DNA of 64,000 bases from Alteromonas sp. ASW11-130 (GCF_026183735.1 NZ_JAPFRE010000045.1:248001-312000); one strand, 5' to 3'. Positions 9,751 through 19,848 are shown, counted from the first letter of the stretch. Notes: generated from the letters alone by a model not told the origin. A program made the numbers and translations.

Positions 9751-10017
9751 CACTCTCTCCAGCTTTGTTTTATATGTGCTTATACCGCTAAACATGGCGA
9801 GTGGTTCGAAATAGGCCCATAACACATCAAAATTGTGTGCCGATATAAACGTCAATAATGAGAAAACACTAATAAATTGTGAAAAAGGATACCCTAACAC
9901 TACAAGTTGATTAAAAAACAAACTATATTTAATCCCATCAGTAAAGGAATACTTGCTGTCAAAGTGCCTTACCTTAGCTTTCAAACCACAATGCTAATCC
10001 AACTGAGGGATACCGGG

Positions 10018-12939
10018 ATGATTGCAAAGAATCTATTAGCAATATTTATCGCCATATCATTTTGCATTTCTGCTATCGCTGCAAATGAAGAGAAAACTGA
10101 CAAACGTGCCTGTATTGATATGGTAAAAGATGGGTTTCGTCCCATTGACGAAAATCGTCAAACGAGGTTCATGGGCAAGGTTTCAAAGGATACCGCATTG
10201 TGTCGCGGCGGAGAGAAAGCTGTCAAATACAGGGATACGCCCTGGGTCGACTGGTCAAATTATTGGGCGACGGGGGATTCCTCTTCTTTAAAAGAAGGCA
10301 GTAAAGCAAAAACAATATTGGGTGAACACCTTAAACCAAATGGACGAGGGATAGATGGTTCGTTAATGGACCTAGAGTACCAACGGGTAGAGTTGATCAA
10401 GTTTAATTTGTTCGATAACTACACCTACGAGGACTATATTAAAGGACAAGGTAATAAGGATGGAGCATCTATCAAACGCTGGGATGAAATGCGTCTTGAT
10501 AAAGATGATCCTTTTTTCGAAGCCGTAGGGGGTGATGGCGAACAGGTATGCACTGGCGAACTTATCCGGCACCGTACTTTAAGCGGAATTTGCAATGATC
10601 TTATTAACCCCAGAATGGGCGCTAATGGCACTTACTTCGCCCGTAACGTCGCTTTCTCTTCAACCTTTCCCCGCCTAGGTAAAACTGAATTAGCGCGAAA
10701 TCGGCACAGCGACGCAGAACAGGGTATGCGACTTAGTTTGCTCACCCCCGACCCGCAATTAATTTCGCGTAAATTATTTACCCGGGAACAAGAACAGAAT
10801 AATAACTGCAATGATGGCTTAGGCTCGGGTAACAATGCGGCCAGTGACGAATGTGATTATATTAAAGCGCCCTTCTTTAATGTTTTGGCCGCCTTCTGGA
10901 TCCAGTTTATGACGCACGATTGGTTTTCGCATCTGGAAGAAGGCCGTAATCAGTCGAAGTTGGTGACAGTGGGTTGTAAAACGGATGAAGCAGAGAAACT
11001 TGGCTGTCGTCCTGGAGACCGAATGGAGCCAGCACTATTTGCCCAAACCAGTGAACCCGCCACCTTCACACACAACGACAAGGAGTATTTAAAACGTGCT
11101 TACATGACCACAGAAAATACCACTACTGCCTGGTGGGATGCGTCGCAAATTTATGGTTATGATACCCTTTCGCAAAAACGCGTTATCCGTGATCCACAAG
11201 ATAACGCGAAACTACATATGCCTAATGGCTATTTACCTCTTTTAAAACCCTGTGATGCGAATACTGACAACAGTTGTGAGGTACAGCCCCAGTGGCAAGG
11301 TCAAGAGGCCACCGCGTTTCCAGATAACTGGAATATTGGTTTAAGTTTTTATCACAATCTTTTTGTACGCGAACACAATTACTTCGTCGACCACTTCCGT
11401 GCACAACAACAAGCTCATCCCAATCAGGATTCTGGTTTACGCCACCCGCAACGACCGAAACAGGTCATCGCTTACAGCCAAGTGACAGATGAAGAACTAT
11501 TTAATGCTGCGCGATTGGTCGTTTCAGCCATGATAGCAAAGATTCACACCATCGAATGGACCACGCAACTGCTGTATAACGAACCGCTGTATCGCGGGAT
11601 GAATTCTAATTGGTTCGGCTTATTTAATCTTGAAGAGAGTAATGAGGTTTCATCCATTATCAAAAAAATTACTCACAATGAAGAAAACTATTTCAGCCGC
11701 ATGTCTACTTGGCTGGCCCGCGTTTTCAAAGACAAAGATGAGGCCCCAAAAGCTAATTCCTGGTATTCCGTTTTTGCCTCTGGTGCTGGTATTTTTGGGC
11801 TACAAAATGCTCGTCAGGAAGGTGCGTTGTGGTGGAAGAAAGATAACTGGGATATAACTAACCCGGAGCACGTTAACGGTGGAGTCAATCATTTCGGTTC
11901 ACCCTTTAACTTTCCAGAAGAGTTTACTTCAGTCTACCGATTGCATCCTTTGGTACCCGACTTGATAGAAATGCGTGATTATCGCCAAGCCAACCAGATA
12001 AATGCCAAAGTGCCTGTAATCGACACCGTTCGTGGCGACGCCACTGCACAAATGCGGGAATTTGGGCTTGAAAACTGGGCGTTAGCTATGGGCCGTCAGC
12101 GGTTGGGTGCACTGCATTTACAAAACCACCCTCGTTTTTTACAAAACCTACCCATGCCGCATCTCGATTCACCTAGTAAGAAAATCGACGTGGTCGCACT
12201 GGATATCATTCGTGATCGCGAGAGAGGTATTCCACGCTTTAATGAATTTCGCCGTCAGATAGGCTTAAAAAGTCTGACTAGTTTTGATGACTTTGTTGAT
12301 CAACGACTGGATAAAACAGATCCAAACCGTATTGCGCAAGAAAAGGTAGTGACGAAAATCCGCAATATTTATGGCACCCATAAATGCGACGCATCCAAAG
12401 TCATTACTGACGCACAGCAAACAGCGCAAGGCACCCCAATTAATGATTGTCATGGCGCCCCCGATGGCAGTGAAGTAGACAATATTGAGGATGTTGATTT
12501 AGCGGTGGGGTGGCTTGCCGAATATACCCGACCGCATGGGTTCGCTATTTCGGAAACACAGTTTCATATCTTTATTATTAATGCATCCCGTCGTTTATTT
12601 AGCGATCGCTTCTTTACTTCAAGTTTTCGCCCTGAATTTTATTCAACATTAGGGTACGACTGGGTATTGAACAATGGCCCCTTGGATGAATGTCCGTTTG
12701 AATTGGAACAAAACAATAATGGTATAAAACAATGCAATGAGCCTGAGCAGTCTAATGGCCATACGGTTGCCGTGTCGCCATTAAAACGCTTATTGATGCG
12801 CAATATTCCTGAGCTTAAAGAACAATTAATGCCCGTTGTGAATGTATTTGACCCCTGGGCGCGAGATAGAGGTGAATATTACTCACTGGCATGGAAACCC
12901 CGCAAAGGCGCTGAAAATGATCCAGCGTTTAAAAATTAA
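10018..12939 (+). CDS. animal-type haem peroxidase, secreted
   Basis: A 973-residue protein with a signal peptide (about residues 1-22, ending SAIAA). The body matches the peroxidase-cyclooxygenase superfamily: distal His in WIQFMTHDW (H300, followed by the calcium-binding Asp), YHNLFVREHNYF, and proximal His at H510 in AKIHTIEW. The start at 10018 has GAGGGA 7 bp upstream; a frame extension to 9907 has no ribosome site. It is the first gene of a run with a catalase-like gene and two dihaem cytochromes c. The substrate is unknown; peroxidation of lipids or halides is possible from family knowledge. Confidence 0.85.
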   Translation: MIAKNLLAIFIAISFCISAIAANEEKTDKRACIDMVKDGFRPIDENRQTRFMGKVSKDTALCRGGEKAVKYRDTPWVDWSNYWATGDSSSLKEGSKAKTILGEHLKPNGRGIDGSLMDLEYQRVELIKFNLFDNYTYEDYIKGQGNKDGASIKRWDEMRLDKDDPFFEAVGGDGEQVCTGELIRHRTLSGICNDLINPRMGANGTYFARNVAFSSTFPRLGKTELARNRHSDAEQGMRLSLLTPDPQLISRKLFTREQEQNNNCNDGLGSGNNAASDECDYIKAPFFNVLAAFWIQFMTHDWFSHLEEGRNQSKLVTVGCKTDEAEKLGCRPGDRMEPALFAQTSEPATFTHNDKEYLKRAYMTTENTTTAWWDASQIYGYDTLSQKRVIRDPQDNAKLHMPNGYLPLLKPCDANTDNSCEVQPQWQGQEATAFPDNWNIGLSFYHNLFVREHNYFVDHFRAQQQAHPNQDSGLRHPQRPKQVIAYSQVTDEELFNAARLVVSAMIAKIHTIEWTTQLLYNEPLYRGMNSNWFGLFNLEESNEVSSIIKKITHNEENYFSRMSTWLARVFKDKDEAPKANSWYSVFASGAGIFGLQNARQEGALWWKKDNWDITNPEHVNGGVNHFGSPFNFPEEFTSVYRLHPLVPDLIEMRDYRQANQINAKVPVIDTVRGDATAQMREFGLENWALAMGRQRLGALHLQNHPRFLQNLPMPHLDSPSKKIDVVALDIIRDRERGIPRFNEFRRQIGLKSLTSFDDFVDQRLDKTDPNRIAQEKVVTKIRNIYGTHKCDASKVITDAQQTAQGTPINDCHGAPDGSEVDNIEDVDLAVGWLAEYTRPHGFAISETQFHIFIINASRRLFSDRFFTSSFRPEFYSTLGYDWVLNNGPLDECPFELEQNNNGIKQCNEPEQSNGHTVAVSPLKRLLMRNIPELKEQLMPVVNVFDPWARDRGEYYSLAWKPRKGAENDPAFKN

Positions 12940-12957
12940 TGGATGGAAAGAGTGAGA

Positions 12958-13980
12958 ATGAAGGTGGCGATAACACTACTACTATTGTTTGTTGCGGGCT
13001 TGAGTGAAGCGCAGCATTTTCCTGGCGAAAATTTTAAAGGTAATGAGGATCAATTAGCCAGACAAATGGAAGCCACCATTAAACAGGTGGTTCGACAACG
13101 CTATCCAGACTCCCATATGAAACGATTTAATCAGGCTAAGTCCTTGGGTTGTTTCGACGCGACCTTCGAGGTTAATCACGATATTTCAGCCTCCCTCAAG
13201 TACGGACTTTTCGCTAAGCCCGCACGCTACCGTGCACATGTTAGGTTCGCCAACGCTAGCACTAGCGACGATGCTGATCGAGATCTGCGCGGTCTGTCTA
13301 TTCGGGTTGGCGGCGTTAGCGGTAACCCGGTGTGGGGAAACCCCGGTTTTCAAGACTTCGTGCTTAACAGTCATCCTGTTTTATTTGCGGCTACACCGGA
13401 AGAGTTTTTAAGCTTTATTGAAGCTCAACGTAATGAGAGTGTTATCTGGCATCTGCTTACGCCGACCAACTGGGACTCGTTGTTTATTTTATTGACCGCA
13501 CGGAATAATCCTACCAGCCCATTTGATATTCGCTATTGGAGTACAACGCCTTATCAACTTGGCGACAATCAAGCGGTTAAATACTCGGTACGACCATGCT
13601 CGAATTTCCAAAGCGAATTGCCAGGCGAACTTACGAATAATTACCTGCGCGCCGCTATGCAAAACCATTTGGAAAATACAGATGCCTGTTTTGACTTTAT
13701 GGTTCAACGGCAAACCAATAATGATGATATGCCTATCGAAGACGCCTCCAAAGAGTGGGATGAAGCGGATTCGCCCTTTGTGCCCGTCGCTCGCCTATTA
13801 ATTAAACAACAACCGTTTATTTCAGCAGAAGCCATTAAGCAATGTGAAGAAACTGCGTTTAATCCTTGGCAAAGCCTACCTGAACACAAGCCGCTGGGTA
13901 GAATGAATTATGTGCGTAAACAGGTTTATCACGCTCTTACCCGATTTAGAAAAGAACACAATCGAAAATTAGAAAATTAG
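12958..13980 (+). CDS. catalase-like haem protein, exported
   Basis: A 340-residue protein with a signal peptide (cleavage near SEA-Q at about residue 18) and the compact catalase-like fold: FDATFEVNHDIS, YRAHVRFANAS, DLRGLSIRV and QDFVLNSHPVLF. In my recall alignment the catalytic distal His of the HAKG motif is Gln59 (NQAKSLG), so normal catalase turnover is doubtful. Relatives include small catalases and allene oxide synthases, which act on fatty-acid hydroperoxides. The start at 12958 is preferred over 12943 because GGAAAG precedes it. It begins 18 bp after the peroxidase stop. Confidence 0.8.
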   Translation: MKVAITLLLLFVAGLSEAQHFPGENFKGNEDQLARQMEATIKQVVRQRYPDSHMKRFNQAKSLGCFDATFEVNHDISASLKYGLFAKPARYRAHVRFANASTSDDADRDLRGLSIRVGGVSGNPVWGNPGFQDFVLNSHPVLFAATPEEFLSFIEAQRNESVIWHLLTPTNWDSLFILLTARNNPTSPFDIRYWSTTPYQLGDNQAVKYSVRPCSNFQSELPGELTNNYLRAAMQNHLENTDACFDFMVQRQTNNDDMPIEDASKEWDEADSPFVPVARLLIKQQPFISAEAIKQCEETAFNPWQSLPEHKPLGRMNYVRKQVYHALTRFRKEHNRKLEN

Positions 13981-14024
13981 AAAACTCGCTTTACGTATTA
14001 ACAATTTGATAGCCAAAGGAGCAT

Positions 14025-14489
14025 ATGGCAATGAACGAAACCATACAGCGCTGGCTGCAGTTAAGCCGCGAAGAGTTGGATGATATATACCAAAGTCATT
14101 CAGCTGGAGCCTTACCCCACGGTGATACGAGAGGAACCGCAATTGTTGCCGGTTCGTCACGGGCTAAATTTTTCGCGCGATGCGCCAGAACATTAGCTTG
14201 GCAGGGGAAGGTGTTTGATCTTTTCCCGCCCGACTTTGAACGCGGTATTTTAGTTAATAAAGTGCTACCGGTGGGGCTGGGCATGATAGTCGCTAAAGTC
14301 TATCGTGATAAAAGTTGGATGGACGGAAAAGACACCATCGTAATCGACTATAGCTCAACGTCCGTTCTTGCTAAGAAAATTCGGGATGAAATTCGAGAAA
14401 TTGAAGACGGCGTGTATCTGGGTAAAGTGTGGTGGGGTAAAAAACGTATTCTAGACTTTGCCCTCAATAGTCGTTCTAACAGAGTATAA
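14025..14489 (+). CDS. conserved small protein of unknown function in oxidative cluster
   Basis: A 154-residue protein with no signal peptide or membrane helix. I do not recognise the family with certainty. It is mixed alpha/beta, with a Gly-rich strand pair (GTAIVAGSS) and a C-terminal pattern IVIDYSSTS, IRDEIREI and YLGKVWWGKKRILDFAL that looks like a small lipid-binding or barrel-type fold. The ribosome site AAAGGAG is 4 bp before the ATG. It sits between the catalase-like and cytochrome genes, 45 bp after the former and 3 bp before the latter, so it probably belongs to the same transcript. Confidence 0.7.
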   Translation: MAMNETIQRWLQLSREELDDIYQSHSAGALPHGDTRGTAIVAGSSRAKFFARCARTLAWQGKVFDLFPPDFERGILVNKVLPVGLGMIVAKVYRDKSWMDGKDTIVIDYSSTSVLAKKIRDEIREIEDGVYLGKVWWGKKRILDFALNSRSNRV

Positions 14490-14492
14490 AGT

Positions 14493-15998
14493 GTGCCCAT
14501 TTCGCGCAAGATAAGCTGGGGAAGAATTATCCTGTTAGTAGGGGCGGGCTTAATTATCATTGCCAGCATGTACATTGCAAATCGTTTTCTTACAGATCGC
14601 GCGGTTACGTATGATGACATAACAGAACACTTTAAATACGGTTCACTGGGCGGTGAGCGTAACTTAGGGATCCCGTATTGGCTATGGAAAGCGGTACCGC
14701 ATTTATGCCCTGAGATGCTACCCCACAAACAACCAGGCGATATTGGCTTTGAATCCATCGGTATGCTGTACGAATCAGGCAAAAGTCTACCCGTAGGGGT
14801 GTCTAAGCGCCGTCACTTCGGCATTGACCGCGTATTTATGAATTGCGCTGTTTGTCATACCAGTACAGTTCGCGGTTCAGCGGATGATGAGCCTACATTG
14901 GTACTGGGTATGCCCGCCAATCGATTTCGTCTTATGCAATTTGAAAAAACCTTTTTCGGTTGTATGTCCAGCCAGAAGTTTAGTCGCAGTAACCTGATCC
15001 CTTTGATTGATTCACTAGGAGCGGATTTAGACTTGCTCGACCGCTATCTTGTCTATCCAATCGCTATCTGGTTAACCCAAGAAAGACTCGCGTTACTCGA
15101 ATCCAGACTTGGCTTTTATAAGCAGCAACCTGAATGGGGCCCAGGACGAGTGGACACTTTTAACGCTGCAAAAGCGGTGTTTAACTGGGACTGGTCGAGA
15201 ACCACCCGCTACGAAATGATCGGCACCGCAGATTTTCCCTCTATCTGGAATCAGGGACTGCGAAAAAGACGCGATGATGGTAAACCCATGGAGCTGCATT
15301 GGGACGGCAATAACGATACTGTTGAAGAGCGTAATCTGTCTGCCGCATTTGGGGCGGGAGCCCTCCCCACCAATATCGATCATGAAGCACTTGCGCGTAT
15401 AGAAGACTGGCTATTAACCCTGCCTTCCCCCAAATATCCGTTTTCAATCAACCCTTCATTAGCTGAGCAGGGCAAGCCGTTATACAACCAATACTGCGCG
15501 TCTTGCCACGGAAAATCAGGCACCGACTTTAGCGGTGAATATGTTGGTCATGTACAGTCTATAGATGACATCGGTACAGACAGGTGGCGATTGAATTCAT
15601 ACACCCGTGAATTGGCGCGAAATCAGGGAACCTTGTATAGCACCAGCGAACAGCACAGATTTAAGCGTTTTCGCAAAACCAATGGTTACGCAAATATGCC
15701 GTTAGATGGGATATGGCTGCGGGCTCCGTATTTACACAATGGTTCAGTTCCCACAATGCGCGATTTGTTGCGGCCTGCGTCTGAACGACCCGAACAGTTT
15801 TATCGCGGCAATGATATTTATGATCAAACCAACTTGGGCTTCGTCAGTGATAAAAAAGAAGCTTATGGCAGGCCCTTATTTCTATTTGATACCCGTGTCG
15901 ACGGTAACGGCAATCAGGGCCACGAGGGCGAGAGGTATGGCACTTTACTTTCCAACGCTCAGAAAAACGCCCTCGTCGAATATTTAAAAACCTTTTAG
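14493..15998 (+). CDS. membrane-anchored dihaem cytochrome c, RoxA-like family (1)
   Basis: A 501-residue protein with an N-terminal membrane anchor (about residues 11-29) and two covalent haem sites, C118-C121-H122 (CAVCH) and C335-C338-H339 (CASCH). The segment LRAPYLHNGSVPTMRDLL (about 409-426) is shared by the MauG/RoxA-type dihaem enzymes, including rubber oxygenase RoxA, which cleaves polyisoprene oxidatively. Start is GTG at 14493; later ATGs would cut the anchor. It is followed by a paralogue 20 bp downstream. Function as oxygenase or peroxidase is inferred from family only. Confidence 0.8.
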   Translation: MPISRKISWGRIILLVGAGLIIIASMYIANRFLTDRAVTYDDITEHFKYGSLGGERNLGIPYWLWKAVPHLCPEMLPHKQPGDIGFESIGMLYESGKSLPVGVSKRRHFGIDRVFMNCAVCHTSTVRGSADDEPTLVLGMPANRFRLMQFEKTFFGCMSSQKFSRSNLIPLIDSLGADLDLLDRYLVYPIAIWLTQERLALLESRLGFYKQQPEWGPGRVDTFNAAKAVFNWDWSRTTRYEMIGTADFPSIWNQGLRKRRDDGKPMELHWDGNNDTVEERNLSAAFGAGALPTNIDHEALARIEDWLLTLPSPKYPFSINPSLAEQGKPLYNQYCASCHGKSGTDFSGEYVGHVQSIDDIGTDRWRLNSYTRELARNQGTLYSTSEQHRFKRFRKTNGYANMPLDGIWLRAPYLHNGSVPTMRDLLRPASERPEQFYRGNDIYDQTNLGFVSDKKEAYGRPLFLFDTRVDGNGNQGHEGERYGTLLSNAQKNALVEYLKTF

Positions 15999-16018
15999 CC
16001 CTATGTGCGAGGTGACCT

Positions 16019-17500
16019 ATGTTGCAGACTCAAAATAACCCTAAATCTGCCAGGGGTAAAATGCGCTGGTGGCTTAGCATACTTATTCTGTTGCTGGTAG
16101 GTGGCGGGGTGTTGGGAGCGGTAGGTTGGTACAAACTATTTCGCGAGGTGCCGCAACCAGACTGGGTCACCGCGACACCTGAAATGCGTTTCAAATACGG
16201 CTCGATAGGCTCTGAATATGAAGCTGGCATTCCCTACTGGATCTATATGGTTTTACCGCAAATGTTCCCTGATTATTTACCGGGCAATGGGGGGTATGCG
16301 TCATTAGGCTTACCCTGGGAGGAAGGCCAGTCGCTACCGGCTGGTTTTACCAAAAAAACGATTGGTTTTCCCCGTGTCGGCAATAACTGCGCTATGTGCC
16401 ATACCACTCAATATCGGGAAAGCGAAACAGCGAAACCTATTTATGTGGTCGCTGGCGCAGGGCACACTGTCGATATTGAAGGTATTTTCACCTTTTTGAT
16501 TAAAAGCGCCAAGGATCCACGTTTTAATGCGGACAATATTCTTGAACAAATCGACATGATCCACACGCTCTCGTTCATCGACAAGCTGCTGTATCGGTTC
16601 GCCATTATCCCCATTACTAAAAAGCGCTTAATCGAACGAGAGGCGCAATTCGCCTGGATGTTTCGCGAAGATTTCCCTGAGTGGGGCAGGGGACGAGATG
16701 ATCCGATGAATTTAACCAAGTATTTCATGCTGAACCTTTCTATGGATGACTCCTATGGCCCAGCCGATATACCCTCTATCTGGAATCTGAAAAAATATGA
16801 TGCAGAAGAACGAAGACTGAATTGGGATGGGGCCACCCATGACGCTTACTCGGTGATAATCGATTCGGCGTTAGGCATTATGGGTGCAGAGCCTCACAAT
16901 ACAGAAGAATTTTTAGAGGAAGTGAAATGGCTGGAAGAGTACTTGCGCAACCTGCCGCCGCCCAAATGGCCGTTTGAATTGGATAGTGCTTTGGCGCAAC
17001 AAGGTGAAACAATTTTTAAGCAGGAATGTGCGCGCTGTCATGCAAGTGAGCAAACAGGAAAACCGCTACCACTGGAAGTGGTAGGTACGAGTTCGGCAAG
17101 ACTCAATACGTGGAGCAAACAGAATGCTATTGATGCGAACAAGGTGGTCAGCGAAGCTGGAATTGAGCGGGCAGGGCTAGTTGAAGAACCGCTTCCCGGC
17201 TACGTAGCCCAATTTCTCGATGGAGTGTGGCTACGTGCGCCCTATTTGCATAACGGCTCCGTCCCCACTATCCGCGATTTACTATTGCCACCAGCACAAC
17301 GCACCGTCACATTTTATCGCGGCTATGATGTGTATAATAAAGAAGATATTGGTTTTATCAGCCAAGGTAACAAGGCTAAGCGGGTGGGGACGCTATTAGA
17401 TACACGTGTTAAGGGGAACAGTAACCAAGGGCACGATTTTGGTACCCAGCGAAGCGAAAGTGATAAAGAGGCGTTGATGGAGTATTTGAAGAGTTTGTAA
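16019..17500 (+). CDS. membrane-anchored dihaem cytochrome c, RoxA-like family (2)
   Basis: A 493-residue paralogue of the preceding gene. It has an N-terminal anchor (about residues 16-37), haem sites C124-C127-H128 (CAMCH) and C337-C340-H341 (CARCH), and the shared LRAPYLHNGSVPTIRDLL segment. Both also share FKYGS, then GIPYW and DIPSIWN/DFPSIWN, so they arose by duplication. The ATG overlaps nothing and has GCGAGGTGA just upstream. It could act with its paralogue as electron-transfer partner or as a heterodimeric haem enzyme in the periplasm. Confidence 0.8.
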   Translation: MLQTQNNPKSARGKMRWWLSILILLLVGGGVLGAVGWYKLFREVPQPDWVTATPEMRFKYGSIGSEYEAGIPYWIYMVLPQMFPDYLPGNGGYASLGLPWEEGQSLPAGFTKKTIGFPRVGNNCAMCHTTQYRESETAKPIYVVAGAGHTVDIEGIFTFLIKSAKDPRFNADNILEQIDMIHTLSFIDKLLYRFAIIPITKKRLIEREAQFAWMFREDFPEWGRGRDDPMNLTKYFMLNLSMDDSYGPADIPSIWNLKKYDAEERRLNWDGATHDAYSVIIDSALGIMGAEPHNTEEFLEEVKWLEEYLRNLPPPKWPFELDSALAQQGETIFKQECARCHASEQTGKPLPLEVVGTSSARLNTWSKQNAIDANKVVSEAGIERAGLVEEPLPGYVAQFLDGVWLRAPYLHNGSVPTIRDLLLPPAQRTVTFYRGYDVYNKEDIGFISQGNKAKRVGTLLDTRVKGNSNQGHDFGTQRSESDKEALMEYLKSL

Positions 17501-17530
17501 AGTTTATATTATCGTATTTAGACCGCCCCC

Positions 17531-18403
17531 CTAGAGGCAGACTTCATAGCTACTTTCTATACACCGGTAGATCATCGCCTCGCCGCGAGATTTATCTTCA
17601 GCGGAAATATGCTGATCAATTTTAGAGAAAAATGCTTCGTGCACTGTCTTTCCGTTATGTCTAGCTAAATGTAACCAGATATATGCCTGATACATTCCTT
17701 CTTTAACACCTTTACCATTTATATATAGCCAACCAAGTGCGTACTGGGCTTTAGGGTCCCCCTGTCTTGCGGCTAGTAAATACCATTTCGCAGCTTCAGC
17801 ATAGCTTTTGGGGACACCAATCCCCAAGAAATATAGATCGCCTAATTTACTTTGAGATAGAACTTCCCCGTTACTAGCAGCTTTTTGATAAAGCTTTACT
17901 GCTCGAAGTATGTCTTCCTCTACACCGTCTCCGTTGTGATACATTCTGGCTAAGTTATAGGTAGCATCCGCATCCCCTTGCGCCACAGCTTTCTCATACC
18001 AATATTTGGCTTTCGTAAAATCGACTTCAGTTGCTACACCATTGTAATAGAAATTACCTAGATTGAACTGCGCGTCCGCATAGTCCTGTTCAGCGGAGAG
18101 GGTAAACCACTTTAATGCCTCTGCTAAATTTTGCTCGACACCTTGCCCAAGATCATAAGATACACCCAGATTGTATTGGGCTGAAGGATGGCCTTGTTCT
18201 GCTGCCAGGTGCCACCATTTAATTGCTTCTTTTTCATCCTGGGCTGTTCCTATCCCATTTAAGTAGCGATAGCCTATTATAAGCTGCGCTTCTGCATTTC
18301 CCGCTTCGGCCGCTGAACGCACTTCTTCAAAACTAACCTCGGAAGAAGCATTAATAGAGACAGTGAAAAAACAAAGCAGAAACCCTAGATAACAATAACG
18401 CAT
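17531..18403 (-). CDS. Sel1-repeat protein, secreted
   Basis: A 290-residue protein with a signal peptide (about residues 1-19, ending SINA) and about six Sel1-type repeats of 36 residues (A-AQ-LG-Y--G-GV pattern), making a helical solenoid for protein-protein contact. The start is set at the ATG at 18401-18403, with GGAAGG in front; a longer frame to 18463 hides the signal peptide. It converges with the dihaem cytochrome gene. Partner and role are unknown. Confidence 0.82.
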   Translation of the reverse strand: MRYCYLGFLLCFFTVSINASSEVSFEEVRSAAEAGNAEAQLIIGYRYLNGIGTAQDEKEAIKWWHLAAEQGHPSAQYNLGVSYDLGQGVEQNLAEALKWFTLSAEQDYADAQFNLGNFYYNGVATEVDFTKAKYWYEKAVAQGDADATYNLARMYHNGDGVEEDILRAVKLYQKAASNGEVLSQSKLGDLYFLGIGVPKSYAEAAKWYLLAARQGDPKAQYALGWLYINGKGVKEGMYQAYIWLHLARHNGKTVHEAFFSKIDQHISAEDKSRGEAMIYRCIESSYEVCL

Positions 18404-18600
18404 ACAAACCTTCCATGAATTTTTTCTAAAGATGTTTCTACTGGGATTTAAGATGAATCGCAAGCTTCAAACGGGTGTTCTTATCAGTAGGCTATAAGAA
18501 GTGGGAGTTACAAAAAACTGACAAAGGTTTCTGTAACACCTTAAAATCCTAGTGAATTATGAGATATAGTAAATAATCGATTTATAACCTAACCCCATTT

Positions 18601-19848
18601 TTAAGATGACCCCAACTCGTCACTCAGCTCATCTGTTCCTTCATTTTGGTGAGTAACCTTGCGTAAGGCCAGCAACCCAATGATCAAACTCATGCTATGA
18701 AGCGCAGCGATGCTGATTTGTAACCATATAGCAACATCCATAAAACCCAATAAAACAGCAATTGCTATTAACCGTAAACTGTCGAGCTTCAATGCTTTTG
18801 GCATTCCTTGCAAAATGAAACCCGTCATTACAGCGCTGCTGAGTATTGCTAAAATCAGAGCGAACTGAGCTACACCATCAATATGTTGCAACGCTAATAA
18901 TAAATAAAGCGTAATCATCAACATAATACCGTGCTGCATTGCACAGTAGAGCTTGGTTAGAGGCGATTGGGAGGGGTCAAATTTCACAAAATGCTGTAAA
19001 GGCGTTTTAACTATTGGAAATTGTTCAGAAACATCTGCTGGTCGCCAACCAGTACGCCCAAACCAGACACGAAATTTATTTTTCCAGCCTTTCGTGTGGT
19101 AGCTGTCTTTAATTAGTTGTGCATAAACTTGGCAGTTCGCCCAAACAGGATTAAAACTTTTTAATGCACCACGGATACCATAAATTATCTCCAAACCTTT
19201 CACTTCATGCATGTAGGTATTAAAAAGCCTATCCCAAATGATGAATACGCCGCCATAATTTTTGTCGATATAAACTTTATTTTGAGCATGATGGACACGG
19301 TGATTGGAGGGCGTAACGAAAATTTTCTCCAGCCAGCCCAGTTCACCAATATGGCGAGTATGCACCCAGAATTGATACACCAGATTAAGCGCTGCAATGG
19401 TGATAAACATTTCTGGAGGAACGCCTGCAACTGCCATAGGTATATAGAATATCCAGCTAAAAATGGCGCCGCTGGTTTGCCTTAACGCAGTGGTTAGGTT
19501 GTACTCTTCACTGGAATGGTGTACTACATGAGCGGCCCACAAAATACTCATTTCATGGCCCATACGGTGATTCCAGTAATACAAAAAATCATACGCGATA
19601 AAGGCAATCACCCACACCCACCAGCTTTCAGGTAGTGAAACCAGTGAAAACGCGTCGAATATTAAAAAGTAAATTGTAACCGGAATAAGTTGATGGGCGA
19701 TTACCATTACGCGCGATAGCACCCCGGCACTTAAGCTGGTAATAGCATCGTTCACCCGGTAAAAACCCGTCCCGCGGACTCGATCTACCCAAAGCTCTAG
19801 GGCAATAAGAAAAAAGAACATCGGAATGGCGTATAAAATCACCGTCAT
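18601..19848 (-). CDS. sterol desaturase / fatty acid hydroxylase family membrane protein
   Basis: A 415-residue integral membrane protein. The di-iron His clusters of the family are complete: HRMGH (HxxxH), HVVHH and HRVHH. About four helices precede and surround this core, and a further C-terminal block of about four helices follows (residues about 310-405). Such enzymes hydroxylate or desaturate lipid chains, carotenoids or alkylglycerols. The start is set at the ATG at 19846-19848. It lies beside the haem-oxidase cluster, which may point to a shared lipid substrate; that link is inference. Confidence 0.85.
   Translation of the reverse strand: MTVILYAIPMFFFLIALELWVDRVRGTGFYRVNDAITSLSAGVLSRVMVIAHQLIPVTIYFLIFDAFSLVSLPESWWVWVIAFIAYDFLYYWNHRMGHEMSILWAAHVVHHSSEEYNLTTALRQTSGAIFSWIFYIPMAVAGVPPEMFITIAALNLVYQFWVHTRHIGELGWLEKIFVTPSNHRVHHAQNKVYIDKNYGGVFIIWDRLFNTYMHEVKGLEIIYGIRGALKSFNPVWANCQVYAQLIKDSYHTKGWKNKFRVWFGRTGWRPADVSEQFPIVKTPLQHFVKFDPSQSPLTKLYCAMQHGIMLMITLYLLLALQHIDGVAQFALILAILSSAVMTGFILQGMPKALKLDSLRLIAIAVLLGFMDVAIWLQISIAALHSMSLIIGLLALRKVTHQNEGTDELSDELGSS

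Noticed and set aside
9751-9984. N-terminal extension of the AsmA-like protein
   Set aside because: It would hide the membrane anchor, has no ribosome site and would overlap the divergent peroxidase promoter.
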